A stretch of 43,983 nucleotides of DNA from Burkholderiales bacterium. Its GTDB lineage: Bacteria > Pseudomonadota > Gammaproteobacteria > Burkholderiales > Burkholderiaceae_C. The notes below the pieces were generated by a model. That model saw only the letters and a program-made list of their open reading frames with translations. It was not told where the DNA came from and did not search any database. Both the position numbers and the translations under genes were made by a program. The DNA lies in assembly GCA_028868895.1 (NCBI GenBank), contig JAGWTP010000020.1, positions 1 through 43,983 of the forward strand, given 5' to 3'. This document shows positions 7,682 to 15,542 of this stretch, in pieces (position 1 is the first letter of the stretch; every line of letters begins with the position of its first letter).

Positions 7682-7999
7682 TCAGCTCGACTTGGTGTTG
7701 CCGCCCTGGATCTTGCTGCAGTCCCCGGCCGGCAGCAGCACGAACGACTTGGGATCCCGCGCCTGGGTTGCCTGACCCGCACATGAATGTGCGCCCGCGG
7801 CGCAGTCGTTCTTGGCGACGGCGTTGATGCCGTAGCACTTCTGCAGTTTTTCAGCCGACATGCGCGCCACGTTGTCCTTGACGACTTGCGGCATCTTGCT
7901 CGTGTCCATGCCCTGCGCCTGCGCGGCCATCGATGACGCCGCGAATACGAGCCCGAGCGCGGTGGACAACGTGCTGGCTGCGATTGCCTGACGATTCAT
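7682..7999 (-). CDS. bufA1: BufA1, bufferin precursor peptide (DUF2282)
   Basis: This 105-residue secreted peptide has a signal sequence (hydrophobic run at residues 8-28, cleavage near AQAQG) and a DUF2282 core with four cysteines, Cys55, Cys66, Cys73 and Cys94, in KCYGI, KNDCAAG, HSCAGQ and GDCSK contexts. Bufferins are large modified peptides in which cysteines become thiooxazoles that chelate copper in the periplasm. It is the first gene of bufA1-bufB1-bufC1-doxX. A SigF-type promoter lies 50-75 bases upstream, and an AAAGG-like ribosome-binding site precedes the ATG. Which cysteines are modified cannot be told from the sequence. Confidence 0.93.
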   Translation of the reverse strand: MNRQAIAASTLSTALGLVFAASSMAAQAQGMDTSKMPQVVKDNVARMSAEKLQKCYGINAVAKNDCAAGAHSCAGQATQARDPKSFVLLPAGDCSKIQGGNTKSS

Positions 8000-8048
8000 G
8001 ATCTTGCCTTTCAAGTTGAGGCCTCCCCGCGAGACCCCTGCAGCCAAG

Positions 8049-8074
8049 TTCGACGCGGCGCGCGCAAAGGTTAC
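8049..8074 (-). promoter_or_regulatory. Putative SigF-type promoter of the bufferin operon
   Basis: On the minus strand GTAACC (8074-8069) is followed after exactly 16 bases by CGAA (8052-8049). The CGAA ends 49 bases before the bufA1 start codon, which leaves a leader of about 40-45 bases with a ribosome-binding site. The motif and spacing equal those in front of the sigma gene. Confidence 0.82.
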
Positions 8075-8165
8075 AGGCCGCGATGGAAAGACGCTGCGAA
8101 ACGCCGACGAGGATCGGCCGGGCCGCACCCGTGGGCGCCGCGGTGTTCGATCGAGTGGGTGCGGC

Positions 8166-8187
8166 GCCCGGCTGTGCCGCGCCGGGC
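8166..8187. repeat. Short inverted repeat beside the IS110 remnant
   Basis: GCCCGGC (8166-8172) and GCCGGGC (8181-8187) form a 7-bp stem with an 8-base loop. There is no T run on either side, so it is not a good intrinsic terminator. It may be a subterminal repeat of the decayed IS110-type element next to it. Confidence 0.45.
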
Positions 8188-8201
8188 AACCGTCTTTGCG
8201 A

Positions 8202-8572
8202 TCAAGCGCCGTGAAGCGACTGGTCCCACGGCTGCTTGGTAGCGAGCCTGGCGTTGAGCGTGGTCAGGAGCTTGCGCATGCAAGCCACCGAGGCGACCTT
8301 GCTCGAGCGCACGACGGCAACGGCCAGTTGCAGCCCATGCCGCGCGGACCGCATCGTCGTCACGGGTTGGCGCCTGCGCGTGACCTTCACCGCCGGCGCC
8401 GCCCGAGCCGCCGGTGGCCCGCGTCACGACCAGAGCCACCTCCGGCGGCTTCGGAAGCGCCGCCAGCGCCGAGCGAGCCTTGGCCTTGTCGTCCAGACGC
8501 CGGGCATCGAACCTGGCGCCCAGCACCGAGACATCCACGTGCGCCCTTGACCACGTCGATGCTCGCCTCAAC
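8202..8572 (-). mobile_element. Internally deleted IS110-family transposase remnant
   Basis: Two pieces of an IS110-type transposase lie close together on the minus strand. The N-terminal piece (8572 to about 8400) reads IDVVKG and then, after a one-base frameshift, HVDVSVLGARFDARR ... ALAALPKPPEVALVV ... ATGG, which fits the DEDD domain start of this family (IDVSK ... ATGG). The C-terminal piece (about 8300 to 8202) reads SSKVASVACMRKLLTTLNAR and ends at a stop, which fits the conserved end of these transposases. Some 200 or more central residues are missing, so the gene is dead. Outer boundaries of the element are not visible. The stretch from 8300 to 8400 is unassignable. Confidence 0.72.
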
Positions 8573-8637
8573 GGCAGGCGAACGCCACCGCGCCGGCCCG
8601 GTCTGAAAGCCGTGAGCGGAGCATGCCGCGGCCACCG

Positions 8638-8923
8638 TCATCGAACGATCTTGTCGACGTTCTCGGCGTGGTCGAGGCCCTTGGCCTGGGCGTATCCCTG
8701 CACACCGCGAAAGATCGTTCCGCTCAGGTCGGCGCCGGAATGATCGGCGCCCCGCAGGTCGGCGATCATCGTGACGGCGGTCATGTTGGCGCCCTTGAAG
8801 ATCGGCATCTTCTTGACCTCGCCGCCGCGGCGCTCACCGCACCGACAGCTTGTTCACCCCGAGCTGGATCGGTTTCATGCGGGCTCGCTGGCCTGCCGCG
8901 ACGTTCGCGCGCGAGGTACTCAT
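8638..8923 (-). pseudogene. Pentapeptide-repeat protein fragment, frameshifted
   Basis: From 8808 down to 8638 the minus strand reads as a 56-residue tail with pentapeptide-type units (FKGAN, MIADL RGADH SGADL SGTIF RGVQG) and ends at a stop. An upstream ATG at 8923 opens a short frame (containing MKPIQLGVNKLSV) that stops at once; a one-base shift joins it to the EVKKMPIF frame. I read this as a broken gene for a small pentapeptide-repeat protein, though a short intact gene starting at 8808 is possible. It lies between the polyene ketoreductase and the IS110 remnant. The gap 8573-8637 holds nothing recognisable. Confidence 0.55.
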
Positions 8924-8966
8924 TGTGGCGCGGGCGCCGTGCAACCGCACGCGCCGGCCGGGCGCC

Positions 8967-9707
8967 TCAGACCATCCCGCCGTTGATCGAGATCACCTGC
9001 CCGCTGATGTAGCCGGCCGCATCGGACACCAGGAACGCGACCAGCGCGGCCACTTCGTCGGCGCGGCCGGCGCGTTTCATCGGCACCAGGCGCTCGATCG
9101 TGGCGCGGTCGAACGTGCCTTGCGCCATGCCCGACTCGATGATGCCCGGCGCCACCGCGTTGACGGTGATGCCGCGGCTCGCCAGTTCGAGCGAGAGCGC
9201 CTTGGTCGCGCTGTTGAGCGCGCCCTTCGCGGCCGCGTAGTTGACCTGGCCGCGGTTGCCGGTGAGCGCGGCGACCGACGAGATGTTGACGATGCGGCCC
9301 CAGCGGGTGCGGATCATCGGCATCGTCAGCGGCTGCGTCACGTTGAAGAAGCCGTTCACCGACACGTCGATCACGCCGCGCCACTGCGGCTCGCGCAGCG
9401 CCGGGAAGGCAGCGTCGTCGTGGGTGCCGGCGTTGTTGACGAGCACCTGCACCGGCCCGGCGTCGAGCAGGCGGGCGCAGGCCGCGTGGGTGGCCTCGCG
9501 GTCGGTCAGGTCGAATGCCACGGCCTGCGCGCTGCCGCCGCTTTCGATGATCTCGTCGGCCAGCGCGGTGGCGGCTTCGAGCCGGCGGTTCGCATGCACG
9601 ATCACGTGCAGGCCATCGCGCGCCAGGCGCAGCGCGATTGCGCGGCCGAGGCCGCCGCTGGCACCGGTGACGAGCGCGCGCTTGATCTTCGACGGGTCGG
9701 TGTTCAT
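8967..9707 (-). CDS. 3-oxoacyl-ACP reductase (FabG/ApeQ-like) of the polyene cluster
   Basis: The 246-residue product is a classical short-chain dehydrogenase: TGASGGLGRAIA at residues 14-25 binds NADP, NNAG is in place, and the catalytic Ser (NISSVAAL), Tyr and Lys (YAAAK) are all present. The length and the C-terminal YISGQVISINGG are those of FabG. In aryl-polyene synthesis it reduces the 3-keto group after each malonyl extension. It is the last gene of the minus-strand operon, and its ATG overlaps the stop of the preceding dehydratase by 4 bases. Downstream lies decayed DNA with no visible terminator. Confidence 0.94.
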   Translation of the reverse strand: MNTDPSKIKRALVTGASGGLGRAIALRLARDGLHVIVHANRRLEAATALADEIIESGGSAQAVAFDLTDREATHAACARLLDAGPVQVLVNNAGTHDDAAFPALREPQWRGVIDVSVNGFFNVTQPLTMPMIRTRWGRIVNISSVAALTGNRGQVNYAAAKGALNSATKALSLELASRGITVNAVAPGIIESGMAQGTFDRATIERLVPMKRAGRADEVAALVAFLVSDAAGYISGQVISINGGMV

Positions 9708-10210
9708 GGGGCGAGGGCGGTGTTCAGCACGACGGCCGCGCGCCCTTCGGCGACCGCGCGGCCGGCATGGCTGACGTTGAAGGTGTAAAGGATCTGGCGC
9801 GCGTCGCCGGCCTGGCGCACGGCCTCGATGCGCAGTGCGTCGGGCTCGTCGGGCTCGCCGGGTTCGTCTGCAACGGCCGTACTTGCGACTCGCGGCAGGT
9901 CGTCGAGCCGCAGCACGTGCAGTTGCACGCCGCGGGCGCTCGCCAGGTAGCCCGGCGTGGCGGGCGTGCCGGCGGCCAGGCCGATCAAGGCACCGTGCAA
10001 CGCCATCGCCTGCGCCGCGTACTCGATCGCGCACGGCGCGAGCAGGCCGCGCCGGGTGCGCAGCGGGTGGTCGGCGTCGCGGTGGTTGGTGGCGCTGCAG
10101 ACGATGCGCTGCGTGTCCCAGGCCTGCAGTCGCGCGAGCAGGCACATCGTGCCGCTGTGCGGGATCAGCGTGGCGATGCCGTCGCGCGCAAGCGTTTGCG
10201 GTGGGTTCAT
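9704..10210 (-). CDS. Hotdog-fold 3-hydroxyacyl-ACP dehydratase (ApeP-like)
   Basis: The 168-residue product resembles the larger hotdog dehydratase of aryl-polyene clusters: IPHSGTMCLL near the N terminus, an APCAIEYAAQAMALHGAL helix, and a final beta strand region around ILYTFNVSHAGRAVAEGRAAV. It would remove water from the 3-hydroxyacyl-ACP to leave a double bond. In the E. coli system ApeI and ApeP work as a pair; the second, smaller hotdog gene of this operon is at 17151-17453. It is coupled to the ketosynthase partner upstream (ATGA overlap at 10207-10210) and to the ketoreductase downstream. Confidence 0.88.
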   Translation of the reverse strand: MNPPQTLARDGIATLIPHSGTMCLLARLQAWDTQRIVCSATNHRDADHPLRTRRGLLAPCAIEYAAQAMALHGALIGLAAGTPATPGYLASARGVQLHVLRLDDLPRVASTAVADEPGEPDEPDALRIEAVRQAGDARQILYTFNVSHAGRAVAEGRAAVVLNTALAP

Positions 10211-11040
10211 GGTGCGGTGACCAGGGCGGGCTGCGCGACCGGCACGACCTCGACCTGCAGGCCCGTCGTCGGCAGGCAGCCGAACACGACGCGCCGCTGC
10301 GACGCGCCCCGCGCGAGCGCCTGCAGCAGCGGCAGTGCGGCCGCCGCCGGGATCGTGCGGCGCAGCGCGTCGAGCGAAGGCGCGTCGCAGCGGCTCGCGT
10401 CGCGTGGGCTCTCGAGCAACTCGATCGTCAGTGCCGCCAGGCTGCGGGTGGTGGCGGCCGGCGCGAGCAGCAGCGCGACACCGAAATGGTCGGGCAGCGG
10501 CCGCACCGAGTTCAGCGGCTCGGGGTAGGGCGAGTCGCTCGCCACCAGCAGCACCGGCTGGCCGCTGCAGTGCACGCTGGTGGCGGCCTCGATCAGCCCG
10601 GCGCCGAAGCTGCCGTCGAACGCGCACAGGCTGGTCGACGAGGCCCGGCTTGCCACCGCGATGTGCCAGCAGCCCGCCGCCGCGTTGTGAACGGAGTTGG
10701 TGAAGCGCGTCGGCGAGACCATCGGCGCGGCGGTGGCGAGCGTCTCGCACAGCGCGTGGCAGTGCGAGCCCTCGCCGCTGCTCGACGTGAACACGGTGGC
10801 CAGCGCGCCCGGGTCGATCTGCGCCTGCGCCACCGCGGCGTCGGCGACCGCCAGCGCGAGCTTCACGGCGGCGCCGGCGCGGCGCCGCTCCGCCGCCGGC
10901 AGGCGCGCCGGCAGTGGCAGCACGGTCGGACGCGAGACATGCGCCCGCGTGCCGCGCAGCACGTCGAAGGCGTCGGCCCAGGAGGCCAAGCCGGGCCCGA
11001 GCAGGCCGACGCCCTGCACCCAGACGCGCAGGGCCGTCAC
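10207..11040 (-). CDS. Beta-ketoacyl synthase chain-length-factor-like protein (ApeC-like)
   Basis: The 277-residue product is a short, divergent member of the ketosynthase fold. It has blocks found in the chain-length-factor subfamily of polyene clusters (VFTSSSGEGSHCHALCETLA and PTRFTNSVHNAAAGCWHIAV) but no TACSSS nucleophile block or HGT/GHT catalytic histidines like its neighbour. It probably pairs with the ketosynthase at 11037-12218 to form the heterodimer that sets polyene length, as ApeC does with ApeO. The start is a GTG at 11040 that overlaps the upstream stop. Loss of catalysis is my reading of the motifs; structural modelling would settle it. Confidence 0.88.
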   Translation of the reverse strand: MTALRVWVQGVGLLGPGLASWADAFDVLRGTRAHVSRPTVLPLPARLPAAERRRAGAAVKLALAVADAAVAQAQIDPGALATVFTSSSGEGSHCHALCETLATAAPMVSPTRFTNSVHNAAAGCWHIAVASRASSTSLCAFDGSFGAGLIEAATSVHCSGQPVLLVASDSPYPEPLNSVRPLPDHFGVALLLAPAATTRSLAALTIELLESPRDASRCDAPSLDALRRTIPAAAALPLLQALARGASQRRVVFGCLPTTGLQVEVVPVAQPALVTAP

Positions 11041-12218
11041 GACGCGCCTCCGAGCACCAGGCTGGCGTTCGAGCCGCCGAAGCCGAACGAATTCGACAGC
11101 ACGCGACGCACCGGCGCGCGCCGGTTGTCGCGCAGGTAGTTCAGCTGCAACGCCGCGTCGCGCCGCTGCAGGTTCAGGCCGGCCGGCAGCAGGCCGTGGC
11201 GCATCGCCAGCAGCGCGATCACCGCCTCCACCGCGCCGGCCGCACCGAGCGTGTGGCCGGTCGCGCCCTTGGTCGAGCTGCACGGCGTCTCGAGGCCGAA
11301 GACGCTGCCGACCGCGAAGTCCTCGGCGGCGTCGTTGCTCGGCGTGGCGGTGCCGTGCAGGTTGATGTAGTCGATGTCGGCCGGCTGCAGCGCGGCGTCG
11401 GCGAGTGCACCGCGCATCGCCGCGATCGCGCCGGCGCCCTCGGGGTGCGGCGTGCTCATGTGGTGGCCGTCGTTGCTCTCGCCCACGCCGAGCAGCCAGC
11501 CAACGGGCGCCGCGCATTCGCGCTCGACCAGCGCGAACGCCGCCGCTTCGCCGATCGACAGGCCGTTGCGCGCCGCGTCCCAGGGCCGGCAGATGTCGCT
11601 CGACAGCAGTTCGAGCGAATTGAACCCGTACAGCGTCGTCAGGCACAGGCTGTCGACTCCGCCGACCACGGCCGCGTCGATCAGCCCGGCCGCGATCAGG
11701 CGTGCCGCGTTGCCGAACACCTTGGCACTCGACGAGCACGCGGTCGAGACCACCCAGCCCGGTCCGCGCAGCTGCAGCGCCCGGCTGACGAAGGCGGCGA
11801 GCGAGTAGGTGTTGTGCGTCGGGCCATACCGAAAGTCGGCCGGCAGTGCGCCGTCGGGTGTGCGCTGGCGGTAGGCGAGCTCGGTCTGCAGCAGCCCCGA
11901 AGTGCTGGTGCCGAGGAACACCGCGACGCGGCCGGCGCCCCAGCGGGCGCGCGCGGCGGCCACGGCGTCGAGGAAGCCGTCTTGCTGCAGGCCGAGCCAG
12001 GCGAGGCGGTTGTTGCGGCAGTCGAACTCGGCCAGCGGCGCCGGCAGCACGACCGTGTCGACCGCGTCCACCTCGCCGGTCCAGGTGGGCAGCGGCACGT
12101 CGAGAAAGCGCACCGGCGCGAGGCCGCTGCGCTGCGCCTGCAGCGCGTCGAGCGTGGCCGCACAGCCGGCGCCGAGCGCGGTGGTGGCGGTGCGCGCCGA
12201 GATCGCGAGCGGCGTCAT
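11037..12218 (-). CDS. Beta-ketoacyl-ACP synthase (ApeO-like)
   Basis: The 393-residue product is a FabF-type condensing enzyme with the full catalytic triad: Cys161 in STACSSSAK, His288 in NLHGTATPSND and His322 in KGATGHTLGAAG. The glycine-rich end SNSFGFGGSNASLVLG is also present. It would extend the acyl chain with malonyl-ACP; together with the following ApeC-like protein it forms the likely chain-building heterodimer of the polyene pathway. Neighbouring genes overlap by 4 bases on both sides, so expression of all is tightly coupled. Confidence 0.94.
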   Translation of the reverse strand: MTPLAISARTATTALGAGCAATLDALQAQRSGLAPVRFLDVPLPTWTGEVDAVDTVVLPAPLAEFDCRNNRLAWLGLQQDGFLDAVAAARARWGAGRVAVFLGTSTSGLLQTELAYRQRTPDGALPADFRYGPTHNTYSLAAFVSRALQLRGPGWVVSTACSSSAKVFGNAARLIAAGLIDAAVVGGVDSLCLTTLYGFNSLELLSSDICRPWDAARNGLSIGEAAAFALVERECAAPVGWLLGVGESNDGHHMSTPHPEGAGAIAAMRGALADAALQPADIDYINLHGTATPSNDAAEDFAVGSVFGLETPCSSTKGATGHTLGAAGAVEAVIALLAMRHGLLPAGLNLQRRDAALQLNYLRDNRRAPVRRVLSNSFGFGGSNASLVLGGAS

Positions 12219-13078
12219 CGGGCCGCGGGCGCCTGAGCGCCGCCGGCCGCAACCGCTTCGGTGAGCGTGACGGTGCGCAGCCCGGCCTGCCGGACGCGAC
12301 GCAGCAACCCGGGCAAGACCTCGAGCACGACGGCGACGCCGCTCGGCGCGCGTGCGGCGTTGCCGTCGTGCAGCAGCACGATGTCGCCCGCGCTCAGGCG
12401 CCGGGTCAGGCGCGCGAGCACGTCGGCCGGCTCGCGGCGCAGGGTGTCGAAGCCGCGCCGCGTCCAGCTCACGAGTTGCAGGTCCAGGTCGTGCAGCACC
12501 TTGGCCAGGAACACGTTGCGCAGCCCGGCCGGAGCGCGGAAGAACCCGGGGCGCTGGCCGGTGATCTGGCTCAGTGTGTCCTGCGCCCGGCCGACCTCGC
12601 GGGCGATGGCGCGCGGGCCGAGCAGCGAGAAGGTGTGCGCGTGGCGGTGGCTGTGGTTCTGCACGCTGTGGCCACGCCTGACGATCTCGCGGCACAGCTG
12701 CGGGTGGCGCTCGGCGTGGCGGGCAATGCAGAAGAAGGTCGCACGCGCGGAGAACGCGTCGAGCAGGTCGAGCACCGCGGGTGTGACCGCCGGGTCCGGG
12801 CCGTCGTCGATCGTGATCGAGACCTCGCCGCGCGCGGCCGAGCCCGCGGGCAGGCGGCGCAGGTTGCTGCCCAGCCAGGTCGAGCGTGGCCACAGGCCGG
12901 TGGCGGTGATGAGCGCGTGATCGAGCGCCACCGCCCCCAGCGCCCACGGCCACAGCGCCGGCGCGGCCACGAGCGCGGCACCGGCGCCGAGGTGGCACGC
13001 GACGCTGGCCTGCACCAGCAGCGGTGTGTGCCAGCGCGGAGTGGCGGCCGGCGCGGCCGGTGACGATGAAACGTGCAT
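12215..13078 (-). CDS. Polysaccharide deacetylase (CE4) family protein with N-terminal membrane segment
   Basis: The 287-residue product has a hydrophobic N-terminal region (residues 20-60) followed by a NodB-type domain. The metal-binding motif TIDDGPDP holds Asp91 and Asp92, and the second motif NHSHRH supplies His142 and His146. Later blocks FFRAPAG and DIVLLHDG are also in place, so the active site looks complete. CE4 enzymes remove acetyl groups from glycans such as peptidoglycan or N-acetylhexosamines. Within a polyene operon, it may act on the sugar added by the glycosyltransferase, but that is inference. It lies 59 bases after the MMPL exporter gene and is coupled to the ketosynthase gene. 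Confidence 0.88.
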   Translation of the reverse strand: MHVSSSPAAPAATPRWHTPLLVQASVACHLGAGAALVAAPALWPWALGAVALDHALITATGLWPRSTWLGSNLRRLPAGSAARGEVSITIDDGPDPAVTPAVLDLLDAFSARATFFCIARHAERHPQLCREIVRRGHSVQNHSHRHAHTFSLLGPRAIAREVGRAQDTLSQITGQRPGFFRAPAGLRNVFLAKVLHDLDLQLVSWTRRGFDTLRREPADVLARLTRRLSAGDIVLLHDGNAARAPSGVAVVLEVLPGLLRRVRQAGLRTVTLTEAVAAGGAQAPAAR

Positions 13079-13137
13079 GCGATGGGGGGTTGGATCGGCC
13101 GGTTGATTTTCACACGCGGCGTCGCGATCGGGGCCGC

Positions 13138-15534
13138 TCACCGCCCGCGCGCCGGGATGAACGAGGCCGACAGCAGCAGGCTCAGCAGGATGCCCGGCGC
13201 CACCACCTCGCCGACCGCGAACAGCGCCGGGATGCTCGACGATGCGAGCAGGCCGAACGAGATCACGGCGGTCAGGTTGGCCAGCGCCAGCGAGGCCAAT
13301 GTGTCGTTGTCGACCGGCACCGGCGCGCCGTCGGTCTGCTGGTCCTGCCGGTGCCGGATCTGGTCGAAGAACAGCGCGTAGTTGGAGCCGATCGCCACCG
13401 TCAGCAGCAGGCCCACCAGGTGCAGGATGCCGAGCGCCGCGCCGCTCACGCTCAGGCCGGCGAGCACGATCAGCACCGCCGCGACGATCGGCTGGGCGAT
13501 GCGCACCAGCCGTGGCAGCGAGCGCAGGTGCAGCGCCAGCAGCACGCACACCGCCAGCGCGCCGAGCAGCGCCTGCAGCGTGGCCTCGTGCAGGTAGCGC
13601 GCGTACAGCGCATCGAGCTCGGCCTTGATGTTGACGACCTGCGCGCCCGGCACATCGGCCAGCGCCGCGCGCAGCCGGGCCACGTCGATGCCTTTCGGGC
13701 CGGCCTGCAGGCTCAGCAGCGCGCGCCACGGCCGCTTGGCCGTGCCCGCCACCAACTGCGCGTCGAGTGCGCTCGCCAGCGGCGTGCCTTGCAGCGAGGC
13801 GCGCGTCAGCAGCGGCTGGTGGCGCGCGGCCTGCACGTCGTCGATGAAGCCGGTGAGGCGGCTCGCCGGCAGCGGGCCGCCTTCGGTGGCCTGCGCCAGC
13901 CGTGCGGTCAGCGTGGCGGCATCGGGCAGCGCGTTGCGGCGCCGCAGTTGCATCGCCGGGCTCGGCAGGATGCGGGCCGGCGATTCGTAGCCGAGCAGCA
14001 CGCCCTGGTCGACGAGCCGGTCGAGCTTTGACCCGGCCGCCTCGGCCTGTTCCAGCACGCCGGCCTCGGTGGGCGCCGAGACCGCCACCAGCGTGCCGCC
14101 GTCGCTGGCGCCGACGTCGGCGCGCAGTTCGGCATCGACCTTCAACTTCGCGGCGCCGACCGGGCTGAGCGAGCCCAGGTCGGCGTGCCACGGCGAGGGC
14201 AGCAGCGCGACCGCGAACGCGGCCACCAGCGCCACCGCCGCGAGCGGCCAGCGCACCCGCGGCAACACCGCGGTGAACCAGGCCACGACGTGGCCGAGGT
14301 GACGCCTTGCGCCCACGCCCGGCGCGCCGTCCGGCGCCAGGATCGGGAACACGCCGCGCGTCGTCAACGCCGCGGCGGCCAGCCCGGCGATCGAGAACAC
14401 GCCGAGCTGCGCCAGGCCCGGGAAGCCCGAGAACAGCAGCGCCGCAAAGCCGCAGACCGAGGTCCACAAGCCCAGTCGCACCGTCGGCCAGTTGTCGCCG
14501 ATCCAGGCTTGCGCACCCGAGCCTCGGGCGGCGCCGGGCCGCGCGCGGGCCTGGATCAGGTAGTAGATCGCGTAGTCGACCGCCTCGCCGATCAGCGTGG
14601 TGCCGAAGCCCAGCGTGATGCCGTGGACGTTGCCGAAGCTCAGGCTGACCGCGGCGATGCCGAAGAGCACGCCCGAGCCCACCGGCAGCAGCGCGGTGCC
14701 CAGCGTGCGCAGCGACCCGCCGAACGCCAGCAGCAGCAGGGCCACGATGGCCACACCGCCGGCGATCGCCAGGCGCTCGACCTCCGACTTGATCTGCGCG
14801 CGCGACGCCACCGCGAACGTGCCCGAGCCCGAGACGATCAAGCGCAAGCCTCGGGCCGCGAGCGGCGCGAAGCTGCGCTGTACGAGCTGCAGCGTGCGCT
14901 CCTGCGCGTCCAGGTCGGCGCCGTCGGCGCGCGTGGTCGCGAGCAGCACCGCGCGCGCACCATCGCGCGAGATCCACACCCGGCCATCGCTGCGCGGCGC
15001 CTGCGACGGCAGCATGCTCTCGGCCATGCGCAGGGTCTCGCCGGTGGGGTCGCGCAGGATCACCGACTTGATCATCGCGCCGGCCGGCGTGCCCAGCAGC
15101 GCGGTCGTGTCCTCGATGCCGGCGCGCAGCCCCGCCACCGTGAAGCGCTGCGCATTGACCGCCGGGCTGAGCAGGTAGCGGTGCTCGAACAGGAATCTTC
15201 CGGTCGCCGCGAACTGCGAGTCGTCGCCGTTGTGGACCGCGTCGAACGCGCCGCTGCGGCGCAGCGCCTGCGCCAGCTGCAGCGAGGCGTCGCTGCGCAT
15301 CGACGGCGTGCCGCCCTCGATGCCGATCAGCACCAGCCGCGAGGCCACGCCGGTGCGGAGCTGGTCGAGCAGCACCGCCTGTTCGGGGCTCGGCGTCGAG
15401 GGCAGGAAGGCCGACAGGTCGGCCACGTAGTGGGTGCGCAGCGTGATGCCGGCGGCGACCACGACGCCCACCAGCCACAGCGCGAGCGCGTGCCGCCGCG
15501 CCAGTGCCGTCAGGCGGGCCAGGAAGCGGGGCAT
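13138..15534 (-). CDS. MMPL/RND-type lipid exporter of the polyene cluster (ApeM-like)
   Basis: The 798-residue product has the doubled RND layout: a first helix at residues 15-32, a large periplasmic loop, a five-helix block (about 255-430), a second helix and loop, and a final helix block. GEAVDYAIYYL and GSNYALFFDQ are the paired family motifs in the helices that carry protons. MMPL proteins export lipids across the inner membrane; in aryl-polyene clusters one is always present, with a LolA-like carrier next to it. The ATG at 15534 lies 8 bases after the stop of the LolA-like gene. The protein appears full length. Confidence 0.9.
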   Translation of the reverse strand: MPRFLARLTALARRHALALWLVGVVVAAGITLRTHYVADLSAFLPSTPSPEQAVLLDQLRTGVASRLVLIGIEGGTPSMRSDASLQLAQALRRSGAFDAVHNGDDSQFAATGRFLFEHRYLLSPAVNAQRFTVAGLRAGIEDTTALLGTPAGAMIKSVILRDPTGETLRMAESMLPSQAPRSDGRVWISRDGARAVLLATTRADGADLDAQERTLQLVQRSFAPLAARGLRLIVSGSGTFAVASRAQIKSEVERLAIAGGVAIVALLLLAFGGSLRTLGTALLPVGSGVLFGIAAVSLSFGNVHGITLGFGTTLIGEAVDYAIYYLIQARARPGAARGSGAQAWIGDNWPTVRLGLWTSVCGFAALLFSGFPGLAQLGVFSIAGLAAAALTTRGVFPILAPDGAPGVGARRHLGHVVAWFTAVLPRVRWPLAAVALVAAFAVALLPSPWHADLGSLSPVGAAKLKVDAELRADVGASDGGTLVAVSAPTEAGVLEQAEAAGSKLDRLVDQGVLLGYESPARILPSPAMQLRRRNALPDAATLTARLAQATEGGPLPASRLTGFIDDVQAARHQPLLTRASLQGTPLASALDAQLVAGTAKRPWRALLSLQAGPKGIDVARLRAALADVPGAQVVNIKAELDALYARYLHEATLQALLGALAVCVLLALHLRSLPRLVRIAQPIVAAVLIVLAGLSVSGAALGILHLVGLLLTVAIGSNYALFFDQIRHRQDQQTDGAPVPVDNDTLASLALANLTAVISFGLLASSSIPALFAVGEVVAPGILLSLLLSASFIPARGR

Positions 15535-15542
15535 CGCGGCGA

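Noticed and set aside
8000-8200. Gene upstream of bufA1 on the plus strand
   Set aside because: The open frame there has no protein-like pattern, overlaps the bufferin promoter and runs antisense to the IS110 remnant.
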